Of a stretch of 64,000 nt of DNA, positions 25,098-35,404 are shown one piece after another. A model generated the notes under the pieces. It did not search any database. It was not told where the DNA came from and saw only the letters and a program-made list of their open reading frames with translations. This DNA comes from Sulfurimonas sp. RIFCSPLOWO2_12_36_12. Its GTDB lineage: Bacteria; Campylobacterota; Campylobacteria; Campylobacterales; Sulfurimonadaceae. Position numbers and translations under genes: made by a program. The stretch lies in assembly GCA_001829675.1 (NCBI GenBank), contig MIBZ01000060.1, positions 1-64,000 of the forward strand. The letters are read 5' to 3'. Every line of letters begins with the position of its first letter. The first letter of the stretch is position 1.

Positions 25098-26726
25098 ATG
25101 ACTAAATATATCTTTGTAACGGGTGGTGTTTTAAGTTCTCTTGGAAAAGGGATAACAGCGGCTAGTATCGGTACTCTGCTAAAACACTCCGGCATACAAG
25201 TAGGAATGTTGAAAATAGACCCATACATAAATGTTGACCCCGGAACCATGAGTCCTCTGGAGCATGGCGAAGTTTTTGTGACAAAAGACGGAGCAGAAAC
25301 GGATTTGGATATCGGAAACTATGAGAGATTTTTAGATACATCTTATCTTAAATCAAGCAACTTTACTACCGGTCAGATATACTCGGCCGTTATCGAGAGA
25401 GAACGAGCAGGCGGGTATCTTGGTCAAACAATTCAAGTTATCCCCCATATTGTCGGAGAGATTGTAAAGCGTATAAAAGAGGCTGGAGAAGGTCACGATA
25501 TTCTCATAGTAGAGCTTGGCGGAACAGTCGGAGATATCGAAGGTCTTCCGTTTATGGAGGCGATTCGTCAAATGAAACATGATGACGAAGTTGAGGGAAC
25601 ATTTTTTGTTCATGTTACGCTTATTCCATTCATAAAAGCTGCCGGTGAACTAAAATCCAAACCGACTCAGCACTCTGTTCAAGAGCTTCGCCGCATCGGT
25701 ATCACTCCTCAGATGATAATTGCCAGAAGCGAAAATGCACTGCCAAAAACCTTCAAGAAAAAACTGGCAATGAGCTGTGATGTCTCCGCAGATAGCGTTA
25801 TAGAGGCACTTGATGCTGCAACTATTTATGATATTCCTATTACATTTTTGAGACAAAACATCCTAAAACCTATCTCAAAAGAGTTGGGTTTAGGTGAGCT
25901 TAATCCAAATATGGAAAAATGGGACTCTCTGGTTAAAAAAATAGTCCAGCCGAAAAATCGTATTGTTCTTGGTTTTGTCGGGAAATATCTCGAGCTTAAA
26001 GAGGCTTATAAATCTTTAACAGAATCCCTAATCCATGCAGGAGCGCATCTTGACACCCGCGTTGATATTCACTGGGTTGACAGTGAAAAGATAGAAGAGA
26101 GGGGAGCAGAAGCACTACTAAGCGACTGTGACTCTGTTTTAGTTGCAGGAGGTTTTGGAAATCGCGGTGTTGAGGGCAAAATAGAAGCTATTAGATACGC
26201 TCGTGAGAACAAAATCCCATATCTTGGCATCTGTCTTGGAATGCAGCTTACACTTGTAGAGTATGCAAGAAATGTATTAGGGCTAAAAGGTGCAAACTCT
26301 GTTGAATTTGATGAAAATACACCCTACCCGATGATTTACCTAATAGATAATTTCTTAGACCAAAGCGGCAACACACAGCTCCGTACTCACAAATCACCGA
26401 TGGGCGGAACTCTTAGACTTGGAGAGTACCCTTGTGACACAAAAGAGGGCTCTATTTTACGCAAAGCTTACGGCGGAGCAAAAACTATTTTCGAGAGACA
26501 CCGCCATAGATATGAAGCAAATCCAACATACCGCAAACAGCTTGAAGATGCCGGCATGATAGTGACGGGTGAATCAAACGGGCTTATTGAGGCTGTTGAG
26601 ATAAAAGACCATCCATGGTTTTTGGGTGTTCAATTTCATCCGGAGTTCACATCAAGACTTCAGAGTCCAAACCCTTCAATATTGGCGTTTGTTGAAGCAA
26701 CTCTAAATATTTCACAAAAAAAGTAG
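25098..26726 (+). CDS. pyrG: CTP synthase
   Basis: A 542-residue enzyme of full length: N-terminal amidoligase ([17 protein letters not shown] at the start) and C-terminal class-I glutaminase with the active cysteine in LGICLGMQ and the HPE segment in FHPEFTSR. It makes CTP from UTP and glutamine. The start at 25098 has a GGAG ribosome binding site; a longer reading from 25077 overlaps the promoter. Confidence 0.97.
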   Translation: MTKYIFVTGGVLSSLGKGITAASIGTLLKHSGIQVGMLKIDPYINVDPGTMSPLEHGEVFVTKDGAETDLDIGNYERFLDTSYLKSSNFTTGQIYSAVIERERAGGYLGQTIQVIPHIVGEIVKRIKEAGEGHDILIVELGGTVGDIEGLPFMEAIRQMKHDDEVEGTFFVHVTLIPFIKAAGELKSKPTQHSVQELRRIGITPQMIIARSENALPKTFKKKLAMSCDVSADSVIEALDAATIYDIPITFLRQNILKPISKELGLGELNPNMEKWDSLVKKIVQPKNRIVLGFVGKYLELKEAYKSLTESLIHAGAHLDTRVDIHWVDSEKIEERGAEALLSDCDSVLVAGGFGNRGVEGKIEAIRYARENKIPYLGICLGMQLTLVEYARNVLGLKGANSVEFDENTPYPMIYLIDNFLDQSGNTQLRTHKSPMGGTLRLGEYPCDTKEGSILRKAYGGAKTIFERHRHRYEANPTYRKQLEDAGMIVTGESNGLIEAVEIKDHPWFLGVQFHPEFTSRLQSPNPSILAFVEATLNISQKK

Positions 26727-26739
26727 TTTCTTAGCAGCT

Positions 26740-28359
26740 ATGCAAAATTTTCTAAAGAAACTTCGTTTTGATGATGTGCCAATCCTAGATAAAGCCTCTC
26801 TTTATGAGCTGCTTAATCAAAGATTTGCAGACGAAGAAAAAAAACTCTCACAAATTCCAAATCCCTCTCTGCTTCACGATGCCCCTAAAGCCGCTAAAAA
26901 GATAGCTGATGCCATAAGAGAGGGCAAAAAAATAACTCTAGTCGGCGATTATGATGTTGACGGTATTAGCTCGACTGCTATTATGATTGATTTTTTTAGA
27001 CAGATTCCATATCCTCTTGAGGCGATAATTCCAAACCGTTTCAGTGACGGTTACGGTGTCAGTCCAAATCTCTTAAAAAGGGTAAATGCAGATTTAATCA
27101 TTACCGTAGATAACGGCATAACAGCCATTGAAGCGGCGCAAGTTTGCAAAGAAAGAGGCATTGAGTTAATCATTACAGACCATCACACGCCCCTAGATAC
27201 ACTCCCTGAAGCTTACGCGATTGTCAACCCAAAACTCTCTACTTGTAGTTATCCGTTTCAGGAGATATGCGGCGCACAGGTTGCATGGCTGCTTCTTGGG
27301 CTTCTTAAAAAAGAGTTAAACCTAAATATTGATATGAGAGAGTTTTTAGATATTTTATGCATAGCGATTATCGCTGACATAATGCCTCTTGTGGATATAA
27401 ATAGAACTCTGGTAAAAGAGGGTTTAAAAGTTTTAATGAGCTCACAAAGACCATCTTCTCTCATAATAAAAGATTTTTTAAACAAAAGCTCTATAACCTC
27501 CGAAGATATAGCTTTTCAGATTGCGCCTCGCATAAACTCCGCCGGAAGATTGGAAGACGCAAGCATATCGTTAGAATTTTTAACTGCCGCATCAACAAAC
27601 CAAGCATATAAGCAGTTTGAAAAACTAAACTCTCTTAATGAGCGAAGACGCGAGTGGGAGGCTGAGACTACAAACGAGGCAATCAAACTTGTAAATAGCG
27701 ATGATACTATCATTGTAGTAGCAAAAGAGGATTGGCATGAGGGTGTTGTCGGGATTGTTGCCGCAAGATTAGTTGAGCACTTCTCAAAACCTGCAATTGT
27801 ACTGAGCATAAACAACGGTATTGCAAAAGGAAGTGCCAGAAGCATAGGAAATGTAAATATATATGAACTCATAAAACAAAACGGTCACCTTTTAACTAAA
27901 TTCGGCGGACATAAAATGGCAGCCGGTCTTGGACTAGATGAGCAAGATATAGACGCTTTTAGAATTGCCATAAATGAGAGTGCATCAAAATTAAATTCGG
28001 ATGATTTTAAATCATTGGATGAAGTTATCGGGATACTTCCTAGCAGCGAGATAGATATTGAGCTCTTAAATCTGCTTGAGAGCTTTGAGCCTTACGGTGA
28101 GGCAAACTCTCGCCCGCTCTTTTTAATAAAAGATGCACAGATACTGGAGACGAAAACTTTTGGAAAAGAGAGCTCTCACTCCAAAGTTACGCTTAGACAG
28201 TTTGCACATGAAAAAAAGAGTATAGAACTGATACAATTTAAAAGAGTTCTCGATATTCCCAGCGAAAAAAAATTGACATGCAGTTATAGAGTTGTTAAAA
28301 ATGAGTTTAATTCTAGAGTATCAGCTCAACTTATTATAAATAAAACATATAATTATTAA
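26740..28359 (+). CDS. recJ: Single-stranded-DNA exonuclease RecJ
   Basis: A 539-residue DHH-family nuclease with the motifs VGDYDVDGIS, ITVDNGI and TDHHTPLD, a DHHA1 part containing FGGHKMAAGL, and a C-terminal OB-like domain. RecJ degrades single strands 5' to 3' in repair and recombination. It follows pyrG by 13 bases. Confidence 0.94.
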   Translation: MQNFLKKLRFDDVPILDKASLYELLNQRFADEEKKLSQIPNPSLLHDAPKAAKKIADAIREGKKITLVGDYDVDGISSTAIMIDFFRQIPYPLEAIIPNRFSDGYGVSPNLLKRVNADLIITVDNGITAIEAAQVCKERGIELIITDHHTPLDTLPEAYAIVNPKLSTCSYPFQEICGAQVAWLLLGLLKKELNLNIDMREFLDILCIAIIADIMPLVDINRTLVKEGLKVLMSSQRPSSLIIKDFLNKSSITSEDIAFQIAPRINSAGRLEDASISLEFLTAASTNQAYKQFEKLNSLNERRREWEAETTNEAIKLVNSDDTIIVVAKEDWHEGVVGIVAARLVEHFSKPAIVLSINNGIAKGSARSIGNVNIYELIKQNGHLLTKFGGHKMAAGLGLDEQDIDAFRIAINESASKLNSDDFKSLDEVIGILPSSEIDIELLNLLESFEPYGEANSRPLFLIKDAQILETKTFGKESSHSKVTLRQFAHEKKSIELIQFKRVLDIPSEKKLTCSYRVVKNEFNSRVSAQLIINKTYNY

Positions 28360-28491
28360 ACAAAAAAATTTCTATAAATTGACACATAAACACCTAAAAT
28401 AGCATTAAACTTCTAAAAATATTAATATTTAAAACTATCTTAAGCCTCAAAGATGTAAAATTGATAACTTTATCACAAAAAAAGGAAAGTC

Positions 28492-29973
28492 ATGAAAAAG
28501 AACAAGATTTTAGAAGAGATTTTAAAAGAAGTTGACAAGCACCCGGAGATTATGTCTCGTCGTGAGGCTTTAAAATATTTAACAATGTCTCCGTTGGCGG
28601 CGTCTGTAATAGCAAGTGCTTCTGTTGGTACTTCAACTGCAGCTGCATCTTCTGATGTAAAAGGTAAAATCGTTATCATCGGTGGCGGTTTAGCCGGTAT
28701 GAGTACGGCAGCTCGCCTTAACAATACTATTTCAAATGCAGATATTACTGTAATTGAGCCGGATCCTATGTCTGTTTCTTACCAACCAGGTCAGACCCTA
28801 GTTGCAGGCGGTATTTGGAAACTAGATGACATCCAATACAAAAGAGATGATTTCGTTCCAAGCGGTGTTAAACTAATCAAAGGCAGTGTTACTTCAGTAG
28901 ATCCTGACAACAACAAAGTTATTGTTGACGGCAAAGAAGAGGTAACTTATGATCAACTAATCGTTGCTGCCGGTGCAAACCTTAACTACAAAGCTATTAA
29001 AGGTATCGAAGGCGAAATAACATCAGCCGGAGCAGATAATGCTGCTACTAAGCAAACTGTTACTAAAAATGGTCTTCACTCTCTATATTTCCAAGATGGT
29101 GCAAAAGCAACATGGGAAGGAATTCAGGAGTTAATTACTAAAGCTAAAGCTCATACTGGAGCAGAGAAATTACAAGCGATTTTCACTCATCCAAACACGC
29201 CTCTTAAATGTGGCGGCGCTCCTATGAAAATCATATACTTAACTCATGCTCGTCTTGTTGAGGCTGGTGTTCGTGATAAAGTAGAACTTACTTTCAATAC
29301 TGACGGCGGAGTACTATTTGGAATTCCTGAATATAACGATGCAGTTGTTAAACAGTTTGAAGCAAGAGGCTTTAAATGGAACTTCAAACACAACCTTACA
29401 GAAGTTGATGCTGCAAACAAAGTAGCAACATTCGACAAGTGGAAAATGGAAAAACAAGAATCTGAAGATGAGATGGGTGAAAAAGTCATTACAGAAGTAA
29501 AAGTAGCTGAGCCGGTTCAATTTAAATACGACTTCATGCACATTGCTCCTCCGATGAAAGCACCTGATGCTGTTGGTACTTCAAAACTTGGTTCTGCAGC
29601 CGGCGGATGGATTACTGTTAATAAAGAGACTCTACAAAGCAGTTTCTATCCAAATGTTTGGGCAGTTGGTGATAATGCTGGCGTTCCAATGGGTAAAACT
29701 GGCGGTTCAGCTCGTAAACAATACAAGATTGTTGTTGATAACATGATTTCTGTTATGGGCGGTAAAGAGCCGACAGCTAAATATGATGGATACACTGTTT
29801 GTCCACTTATCACAGGCATAGGTACTGTTATGATGGCAGAGTTCAACTGGACTAAGAAACCGACTCCTTCATTCCCGTTAGACCCGACTAAAGAGAGATG
29901 GATTATGTGGTTGTTAAAAGTTTATCTTCTTAAACCGATGACAATGTACGGCATGCTTTCTGGTAGAGCATAA
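28492..29973 (+). CDS. sqr: Sulfide:quinone oxidoreductase with a Tat-like signal
   Basis: A 493-residue FAD enzyme. The dinucleotide-binding motif GGGLAG lies at 64-69, and the only two cysteines are C240 (TPLKCGGAP) and C437 (YTVCPL), placed as in type II SQR. The C-terminus (RWIMWLLKVYLLKPM) suits membrane attachment. Most SQRs have no signal, but here residues 22-54 look like a twin-arginine signal (SRREALK then an Ala/Ser-rich hydrophobic stretch). It oxidises sulfide to polysulfide and passes electrons to quinone. A related flavocytochrome c sulfide dehydrogenase flavoprotein is the main alternative. It has an aaaggaaag ribosome binding site. Confidence 0.82.
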   Translation: MKKNKILEEILKEVDKHPEIMSRREALKYLTMSPLAASVIASASVGTSTAAASSDVKGKIVIIGGGLAGMSTAARLNNTISNADITVIEPDPMSVSYQPGQTLVAGGIWKLDDIQYKRDDFVPSGVKLIKGSVTSVDPDNNKVIVDGKEEVTYDQLIVAAGANLNYKAIKGIEGEITSAGADNAATKQTVTKNGLHSLYFQDGAKATWEGIQELITKAKAHTGAEKLQAIFTHPNTPLKCGGAPMKIIYLTHARLVEAGVRDKVELTFNTDGGVLFGIPEYNDAVVKQFEARGFKWNFKHNLTEVDAANKVATFDKWKMEKQESEDEMGEKVITEVKVAEPVQFKYDFMHIAPPMKAPDAVGTSKLGSAAGGWITVNKETLQSSFYPNVWAVGDNAGVPMGKTGGSARKQYKIVVDNMISVMGGKEPTAKYDGYTVCPLITGIGTVMMAEFNWTKKPTPSFPLDPTKERWIMWLLKVYLLKPMTMYGMLSGRA

Positions 29974-29983
29974 TCAAACTTTC

Positions 29984-30004
29984 TAATCCTCCTCTGGAGG
30001 ATTA
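29984..30004 (+). terminator. Stem-loop after the SQR gene
   Basis: TAATCCTCC and GGAGGATTA form a perfect 9-bp stem with a TCT loop, 11 bases after the SQR stop. No T run follows, so it may stabilise the SQR mRNA and reduce read-through into the next gene rather than stop transcription fully. Confidence 0.55.
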
Positions 30005-30063
30005 ACCTATAAAATACAACAACCCCTCACAAACTTTAAACACTCACAAAAATAGGAGAACAG

Positions 30064-31038
30064 ATGAAAAAAATTACTCTTTTAGCTTCAGTTGCCGTCA
30101 TATTTTCACTATCACTAAATGCATTAACATTGGGAAATCTCGGCAATTTTAAATTTGAAAAAATGAATAGTAATGTTTACATAATGCATGGACCGGAGAG
30201 AGAGCCAAGCAAAGAGAATGAAGGATTTATGAACAATCCGGCGATTATAGAGAGCAAAAACGGACTTATCGTTATAGATCCGGGCGGAAACTATAATGTT
30301 GGTAAGAAAATCATGGCAGAGATAGAAAAGGTAAGCAAAAAACCGATTATTGCCGTTTTCAATACTCATAAACACGGAGACCACTGGTTCGCTAACAAAA
30401 ATATCAAAGAAAAATATCCAAATGTGCCAATCTATGCCTTAACTTATATGATAGAACAGGTAAAAGATAATTCGGCGGAGACTTGGTATGGAATTCTTGA
30501 TAGACTTACGGGAAATTTAGAAGGAACTAAGCCGTTTACATTTCCGACTAAAGGTGTAGAAAACAAACAGACAGTTGTTGTTGATGGGCAAACTTTTATC
30601 ATGCGTCACTATGCAAAAGGGCATACTGATACAGATATACTGATTGAACATACAAACTCAAACACCCTGTTTATTGGGGATAACCTCATAACAAATCGTT
30701 TTGGAGCGTTTGATGAATCATCTAGCATAATTGAAAACATTGCCCTGCTGGAGAAGATTAAAAATCAAAAAGACGGTTTTAAAAAGTATAAACTTTATGT
30801 TCCGGGACATGGACCTTCAAATAATCAAATAAGCGAAACTGTTGAGCCATTTTTAAATTATCTAAAAATCATCGTTGCAGCCGCTAAAAAAGGGTATGCG
30901 GACGGTGTTGAGAGCTATGATATGAAGCCGATAGTTCATGAACAGCTAAAAGATTACCACTCATGGGACGCATATGAGGGTCAAATGGGTAAACATCTAA
31001 TGAAAGCTTACTCTGAAGTAGAAGCTTTAGATTTCTAA
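30064..31038 (+). CDS. Exported metallo-beta-lactamase-fold hydrolase (SoxH-like paralogue)
   Basis: A 324-residue protein with a signal peptide (residues 1-20, ending LNA), the metal motif THKHGDHW, and later ligands in KGHTDTD, IGDNL and VPGHGPS. It resembles the SoxH-like protein at 1931-2914 in length, export and motif layout. Its position after the SQR gene suggests a role in periplasmic sulfur chemistry, possibly on persulfides; the substrate is unknown. Confidence 0.8.
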   Translation: MKKITLLASVAVIFSLSLNALTLGNLGNFKFEKMNSNVYIMHGPEREPSKENEGFMNNPAIIESKNGLIVIDPGGNYNVGKKIMAEIEKVSKKPIIAVFNTHKHGDHWFANKNIKEKYPNVPIYALTYMIEQVKDNSAETWYGILDRLTGNLEGTKPFTFPTKGVENKQTVVVDGQTFIMRHYAKGHTDTDILIEHTNSNTLFIGDNLITNRFGAFDESSSIIENIALLEKIKNQKDGFKKYKLYVPGHGPSNNQISETVEPFLNYLKIIVAAAKKGYADGVESYDMKPIVHEQLKDYHSWDAYEGQMGKHLMKAYSEVEALDF

Positions 31039-31041
31039 TAT

Positions 31042-31066
31042 TTTGAGCCATTTCTCATGGCTCAAA
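31042..31066 (+). terminator. Stem-loop terminator after the metallohydrolase gene
   Basis: TTTGAGCCAT and ATGGCTCAAA form a perfect 10-bp stem with a TTCTC loop, three bases after the stop codon. The T run is poor. Confidence 0.65.
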
Positions 31067-31125
31067 CTCCACATATTTATTATAACTTTCAGTTCAAATA
31101 CTACATTTTTAATCTATAATAGCCC

Positions 31126-33267
31126 ATGCTTAAGATAAATGAATGCCAGATAGCCAAGTCCGATATTACAGAGCTAAAAGTCTTAAACGGCTCATTGGTT
31201 GCTTACAATACCAAGTTTCACGGAATCAAAATATTTGATTTTGATGAGTGTGAGGTTAAAAAAAGTATTGCAAATGTGTATCTTAATTCTGATGTGAGCG
31301 TCTGTTCATTTAGCCCAAACTCAGAGCTATTTGCTTTTGTAAATACTCAAACCATCTACATCCTCGACATACAGACAAAAGAGATAATCCATACCATTGA
31401 ACTAAACGATGAAGAGATAGATATTATAAGCTTTGATCCATCTTCCACATATATTATTGCAGGAAGCAAAAGCGGCAGAGTACTTCAGTACAAAACAAAC
31501 CAATCATCTCTGCTCTCAAGGCTCTGTTCTTTCCCTTACAATAGAGAAAATATAGATGCACAAACCATAGATAGTAAAAATTTTGTAAGCTCTTTTGCTT
31601 TTTATAAAAACAGATTTGCATGTAGCGGTTATGGTTGCGCTGTTTTTATAATCGACCTGCAGACTCAAGCAAATAAAAATGTTATTACCCACAATAAAAT
31701 TCGTATTGACGCTATGTGCTTTTTGGACGAAAACACTCTTATATGCGGCAACACGGACGGGGTGATAGATATTGTATTTTTAAATGAAAAAAACAGTTAC
31801 AAAAGCGTAAAAACTCCTATTTTAAGAATTAAACAAATTCTCATAATGTCAAATCCAAACTATATTATGGTTGTAGGCAAGTCAAATATAGTTACCATAG
31901 TTGATATAAAAAATTATAAAATTACACATAGCAAATATATAGAATTTGATACACAAATAAATATGGTTGATATAGTTAAGGGTGACTCTTTAGTTGTTGC
32001 GCTTATAAATAATAAAATTTTACATGTAGAACTTCCGGGAATTGCAAAATTAAGGTCGCTGATTGTTCACAACTCACTTGAAAAAGCATTTGAGCTAATC
32101 ACAAAAGAGCCTATGCTTCAAGGCTCGAATGAACACAGAGTACTTGAAGAGAGGTTTGAGAAGAACTATGAGAATGCCACCAAGGCTCTTATTAACCAAA
32201 ATATAGCTCAAGCCACTCAAATTTTAGATATTTATAAAAATGTAAAATCAAAACAGCTTAAAATAAAAGAACTTTTTATAGCTTTTAAAAATTATCTTAG
32301 ATTTCAAGCGCTTTTTTTGGAAAAAAAATACGCTTTGGCATATGGAATGTGCTCTAAATATGAGCCGCTTAAGCAAACAGTACAGTATAAAAAAATGGAG
32401 CAGGTTTTTAAACTTGCTTTTGCAAATGCACAAAGACATATTCTGCAAAACAATCCTGCCGGAGCAAGAGCACTTTTGGCGGAGTACAACACCGTAATCT
32501 CAAAAAAACCGCTTATAAAACTTCTGCTTACCCAAAACAGAGAGTTTGTAGAGCTGTTAAAAGCGATTCAAAAGAGAGATTTTAAAACCATAAATAAACT
32601 CATAAGCGCAAATGAGCTCTTCAAACAAATTCCAAACTACATCGCTCTAAACAACCAAATAGAAGAGACTCTTCAAGAGATAGAAGCAGATATAAAAAGG
32701 GGTGACATAGAGAGCGCAAAAAAACTCTTACTCAGTGTTAATGAAATTCCGGATGTTTCACAAAGAGTAGAGCAGCTTCATACAAAATGCAAGTATGTTC
32801 TATCTCTGCAAAAAGCCTACGAAGAGAGTGATTTTAAAAGCTGTTATGAGATTTTAGATTTGCATAAATATCTAAGAGGTGTAGAACTTGGGATACTCTT
32901 GGAAAACCACTGGTCAAAGCTTATGCAAAAGTGCGAAGAGTATGCGCTTGGGGGAAATATAAAAGATATTAAAAAAACACTCGGCGTACTTATCGGTTTA
33001 TATAGCAGACGCAACAAAATCGGAGATTTGCTAAGGGTTAGTTTTCATGTAAGGATTAACACTTTGGCAGATAAAAAAGATTTTAAGGGTGCAGAAGCAA
33101 TCATCTACTCTTACATAGATATTTTTGGCATGGACAGCGAAATAGCCCAGATTATGAAAAAATTTGAAAAAATTTCAGCACATAAATTAGCTATTACGGA
33201 AGCTCAGTCTCAAAGACCAAGAAGAGACAGCTGGAGAGATTTTGATATTATTATGAAGAGCTCATAA
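31126..33267 (+). CDS. WD40-like beta-propeller protein with helical C-terminal half
   Basis: A 713-residue protein of unknown function. Residues 1-310 contain repeated beta-strand units like WD40 blades (CSFSPNSELFAFVNTQTIYILDIQTKE, IISFDPSSTYIIAGSKSGRV, FIIDLQTQ). Residues 330-700 are helical, lysine- and glutamate-rich, with units resembling tetratricopeptide or solenoid repeats (AYGMCSKYEPL, ARALLAEYN, SAKKLLLSVNE). No signal peptide or membrane segment is seen. It probably acts as a protein-binding scaffold. Its end overlaps the convergent fliI gene by 17 bases. Confidence 0.7.
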   Translation: MLKINECQIAKSDITELKVLNGSLVAYNTKFHGIKIFDFDECEVKKSIANVYLNSDVSVCSFSPNSELFAFVNTQTIYILDIQTKEIIHTIELNDEEIDIISFDPSSTYIIAGSKSGRVLQYKTNQSSLLSRLCSFPYNRENIDAQTIDSKNFVSSFAFYKNRFACSGYGCAVFIIDLQTQANKNVITHNKIRIDAMCFLDENTLICGNTDGVIDIVFLNEKNSYKSVKTPILRIKQILIMSNPNYIMVVGKSNIVTIVDIKNYKITHSKYIEFDTQINMVDIVKGDSLVVALINNKILHVELPGIAKLRSLIVHNSLEKAFELITKEPMLQGSNEHRVLEERFEKNYENATKALINQNIAQATQILDIYKNVKSKQLKIKELFIAFKNYLRFQALFLEKKYALAYGMCSKYEPLKQTVQYKKMEQVFKLAFANAQRHILQNNPAGARALLAEYNTVISKKPLIKLLLTQNREFVELLKAIQKRDFKTINKLISANELFKQIPNYIALNNQIEETLQEIEADIKRGDIESAKKLLLSVNEIPDVSQRVEQLHTKCKYVLSLQKAYEESDFKSCYEILDLHKYLRGVELGILLENHWSKLMQKCEEYALGGNIKDIKKTLGVLIGLYSRRNKIGDLLRVSFHVRINTLADKKDFKGAEAIIYSYIDIFGMDSEIAQIMKKFEKISAHKLAITEAQSQRPRRDSWRDFDIIMKSS

Positions 33268-34561
33268 GCTTTAAAAGAGTACTTACTGTTTCATCAAATT
33301 CACTCTTATACATTGAATTTTGAATTAAAAAATTCTCCATATCTTTCTTTTTGCTTATTGCTTCATCCAGCTCAGGGTCACTCCCTTTTAAATAAGCACC
33401 GATACGGATAAGCACTTCATTCTCTTTTAAAAGCGTATAGAGCCTTCTAAATTTTAACACAGCCTTTAGATGCTCTGGCGAGATTATGTCGTTCATAACC
33501 CTTGAAGCAGAGTTTAAAATATGAACAGGCGGATATATACCGAAGTCTGTAAGCTCACGAGAGAGTACGATGTGTCCATCCAAAATAGAGCGGGATTGGT
33601 CGGCAATAGGGTCACTCATATCATCGCCCTCGACTAGAATTGTAAAAAAGGCAGTTATAGAGCCTTTGCCCTCCTCTTTTCCTGCGCGCTCCATTAACTG
33701 CGGAAGAAGCGTCAAAGAAGACGGCGGATAACCTTTTGATGTCGGCGGTTCGCCAAGAGCAAGCCCTATCTCCCTTTGAGCCATTGCAAATCTAGTTACG
33801 GAGTCCATTATAAAAAGAACATCTAAACCCTCATCTTTAAAATGCTCTGCCACGCTCATAGCCGCAAATGCACCATATTTTCTCATTAAAGGAGAGTCAT
33901 CAGAAGTTGCAACGATTATAACCGTGTTTTCTAAATTTCCACCAAGATTTTTCTCTATAAATTCAGGAACCTCTCTGCCGCGCTCACCGATGAGTGCAAC
34001 CACTTTTATTGGAGCGTTTGCCCCTCTTACAATCATCCCCATCAGAGTTGATTTCCCAACCCCGCTTCCGGCAAAAATTCCCAGTTTTTGACCTTTTCCG
34101 CATGTTAAAAGCCCGTCAATACTCTTTACCCCGACACTAAATACTTCATTTATCATACCCCGTTTCATAGCGGCTATCGGAGCTTTAATTATCGGAGAAA
34201 ATTTTGAATTGTTTACACTTCCTTTTCCGTCAATAGGTCTCATAAAAGGGTCTACGACACGCCCCAAGAGAGATGATCCAACGGGAATATTTAAACCGGT
34301 TTGATCCAAAAATACTCTATCTCCGGAACAAAATCCCTCAACAAAACTAAACGGCGTTATGAAAAAAGTGCCGCCGTCAATCTCGGTAACCATTCCGATG
34401 GTCTCCTGATTTGTGTCGTTTGAGATAATTTTCACTATATCGCTGATGCTGACTTTTAATCCGCGAGCAGTGATGACGGTTGCATTTATTTTAACGACTT
34501 CGCCAAATGCAACCGAATATTTTTTATCTGAGATTCTTTCTTTGAGTGAAGCAAAAGGCAT
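33251..34561 (-). CDS. fliI: Flagellum-specific ATP synthase FliI
   Basis: A 436-residue F1-type ATPase with Walker A FAGSGVGKST and the Walker B region DVLFIMDSVTRFA, plus the segment PSLTLLPQLMERAG-like (here PPSSLTLLPQLMERAG). It powers export of flagellar subunits. It lies 27 bases after folE on the same strand, with an aaggag ribosome binding site, and no other flagellar gene is in the window. Confidence 0.94.
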   Translation of the reverse strand: MPFASLKERISDKKYSVAFGEVVKINATVITARGLKVSISDIVKIISNDTNQETIGMVTEIDGGTFFITPFSFVEGFCSGDRVFLDQTGLNIPVGSSLLGRVVDPFMRPIDGKGSVNNSKFSPIIKAPIAAMKRGMINEVFSVGVKSIDGLLTCGKGQKLGIFAGSGVGKSTLMGMIVRGANAPIKVVALIGERGREVPEFIEKNLGGNLENTVIIVATSDDSPLMRKYGAFAAMSVAEHFKDEGLDVLFIMDSVTRFAMAQREIGLALGEPPTSKGYPPSSLTLLPQLMERAGKEEGKGSITAFFTILVEGDDMSDPIADQSRSILDGHIVLSRELTDFGIYPPVHILNSASRVMNDIISPEHLKAVLKFRRLYTLLKENEVLIRIGAYLKGSDPELDEAISKKKDMENFLIQNSMYKSEFDETVSTLLKLMSSS

Positions 34562-34588
34562 TAAAAATCTCCTTGATTGATGAAAAGC

Positions 34589-35173
34589 TTAATAACGCGA
34601 ACCGTTTGGAGAGTTTATTAAAGAGAAAAATTCGCTTCTGGTTTTTTCATCTTTTTTAAACAACCCGCGAAGAGCCGAAGATGTGGTTGTAGAGTTAATC
34701 TTCTCAACGCCTCTCATCTCCATACACATATGTCGCGCTTGAATCACGACTGCAACACCTTTTGGCTGAATTGTACTCATTATGGCGTCTGCAATCTGTT
34801 CAGTCAACTGCTCTTGAATCTGCATACGGCGTGCAAAAACATTTACAACACGAGGAATTTTTGAGAGTCCGACAACTTTGCCGTTTGGAATATATGCAAC
34901 ATGAACACGCCCTATAATCGGAAGAAGATGATGTTCGCATGTAGAGTAAAACTCTATATCTTTTAAAAGTACCATTTCATCGTTTGAGCTTGTAAATAGA
35001 GCAGATTTTAGTATCTCTTGCGGGTCTTCTTTGTAACCGCCAAAGATAAACTCATAAGCTTTTTTAACTCTTTGCGGAGTTTTTAAAAGCCCTTCTCTCT
35101 CTGGGTTTTCCCCAATATGAAGCATCATACTTTTTACTGCATTTTCAAATTCAATATCTTGTTTATCTGACAA
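34589..35173 (-). CDS. folE: GTP cyclohydrolase I
   Basis: A 194-residue enzyme with the zinc ligands in [12 protein letters not shown] and [11 protein letters not shown]. It converts GTP to dihydroneopterin triphosphate for folate and related cofactors. The start appears to be a TTG at 35173 with an aaagg sequence before it; the first internal ATGs would cut into the fold. It is probably co-transcribed with fliI. Confidence 0.94.
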   Translation of the reverse strand: MSDKQDIEFENAVKSMMLHIGENPEREGLLKTPQRVKKAYEFIFGGYKEDPQEILKSALFTSSNDEMVLLKDIEFYSTCEHHLLPIIGRVHVAYIPNGKVVGLSKIPRVVNVFARRMQIQEQLTEQIADAIMSTIQPKGVAVVIQARHMCMEMRGVEKINSTTTSSALRGLFKKDEKTRSEFFSLINSPNGSRY

Positions 35174-35404
35174 TGTTGTGCCTTTTGAAAGTTTTAATGA
35201 TGATAGGGTATCAAGAAATAGCTGAGAGAATGATGTGATTATTATTTTTTAAATATTTTTTTATTTACTGTGAAAATGGTTGGCGGTGGTCTTAAAACAT
35301 TATATCCATAGTCTGCTTAAGCTTATTTTTATATTTTGGGTGCAATACTGTTCTCACTACATTGTGTTATAAGATTTATCCATGTTAAAAAATGAGGAAT
35401 ATTG

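Noticed and set aside
28379..28396. TTGACA and TAAAAT before the SQR gene as a promoter
   Set aside because: They are about 10 bases apart, far from the 16-18 needed.
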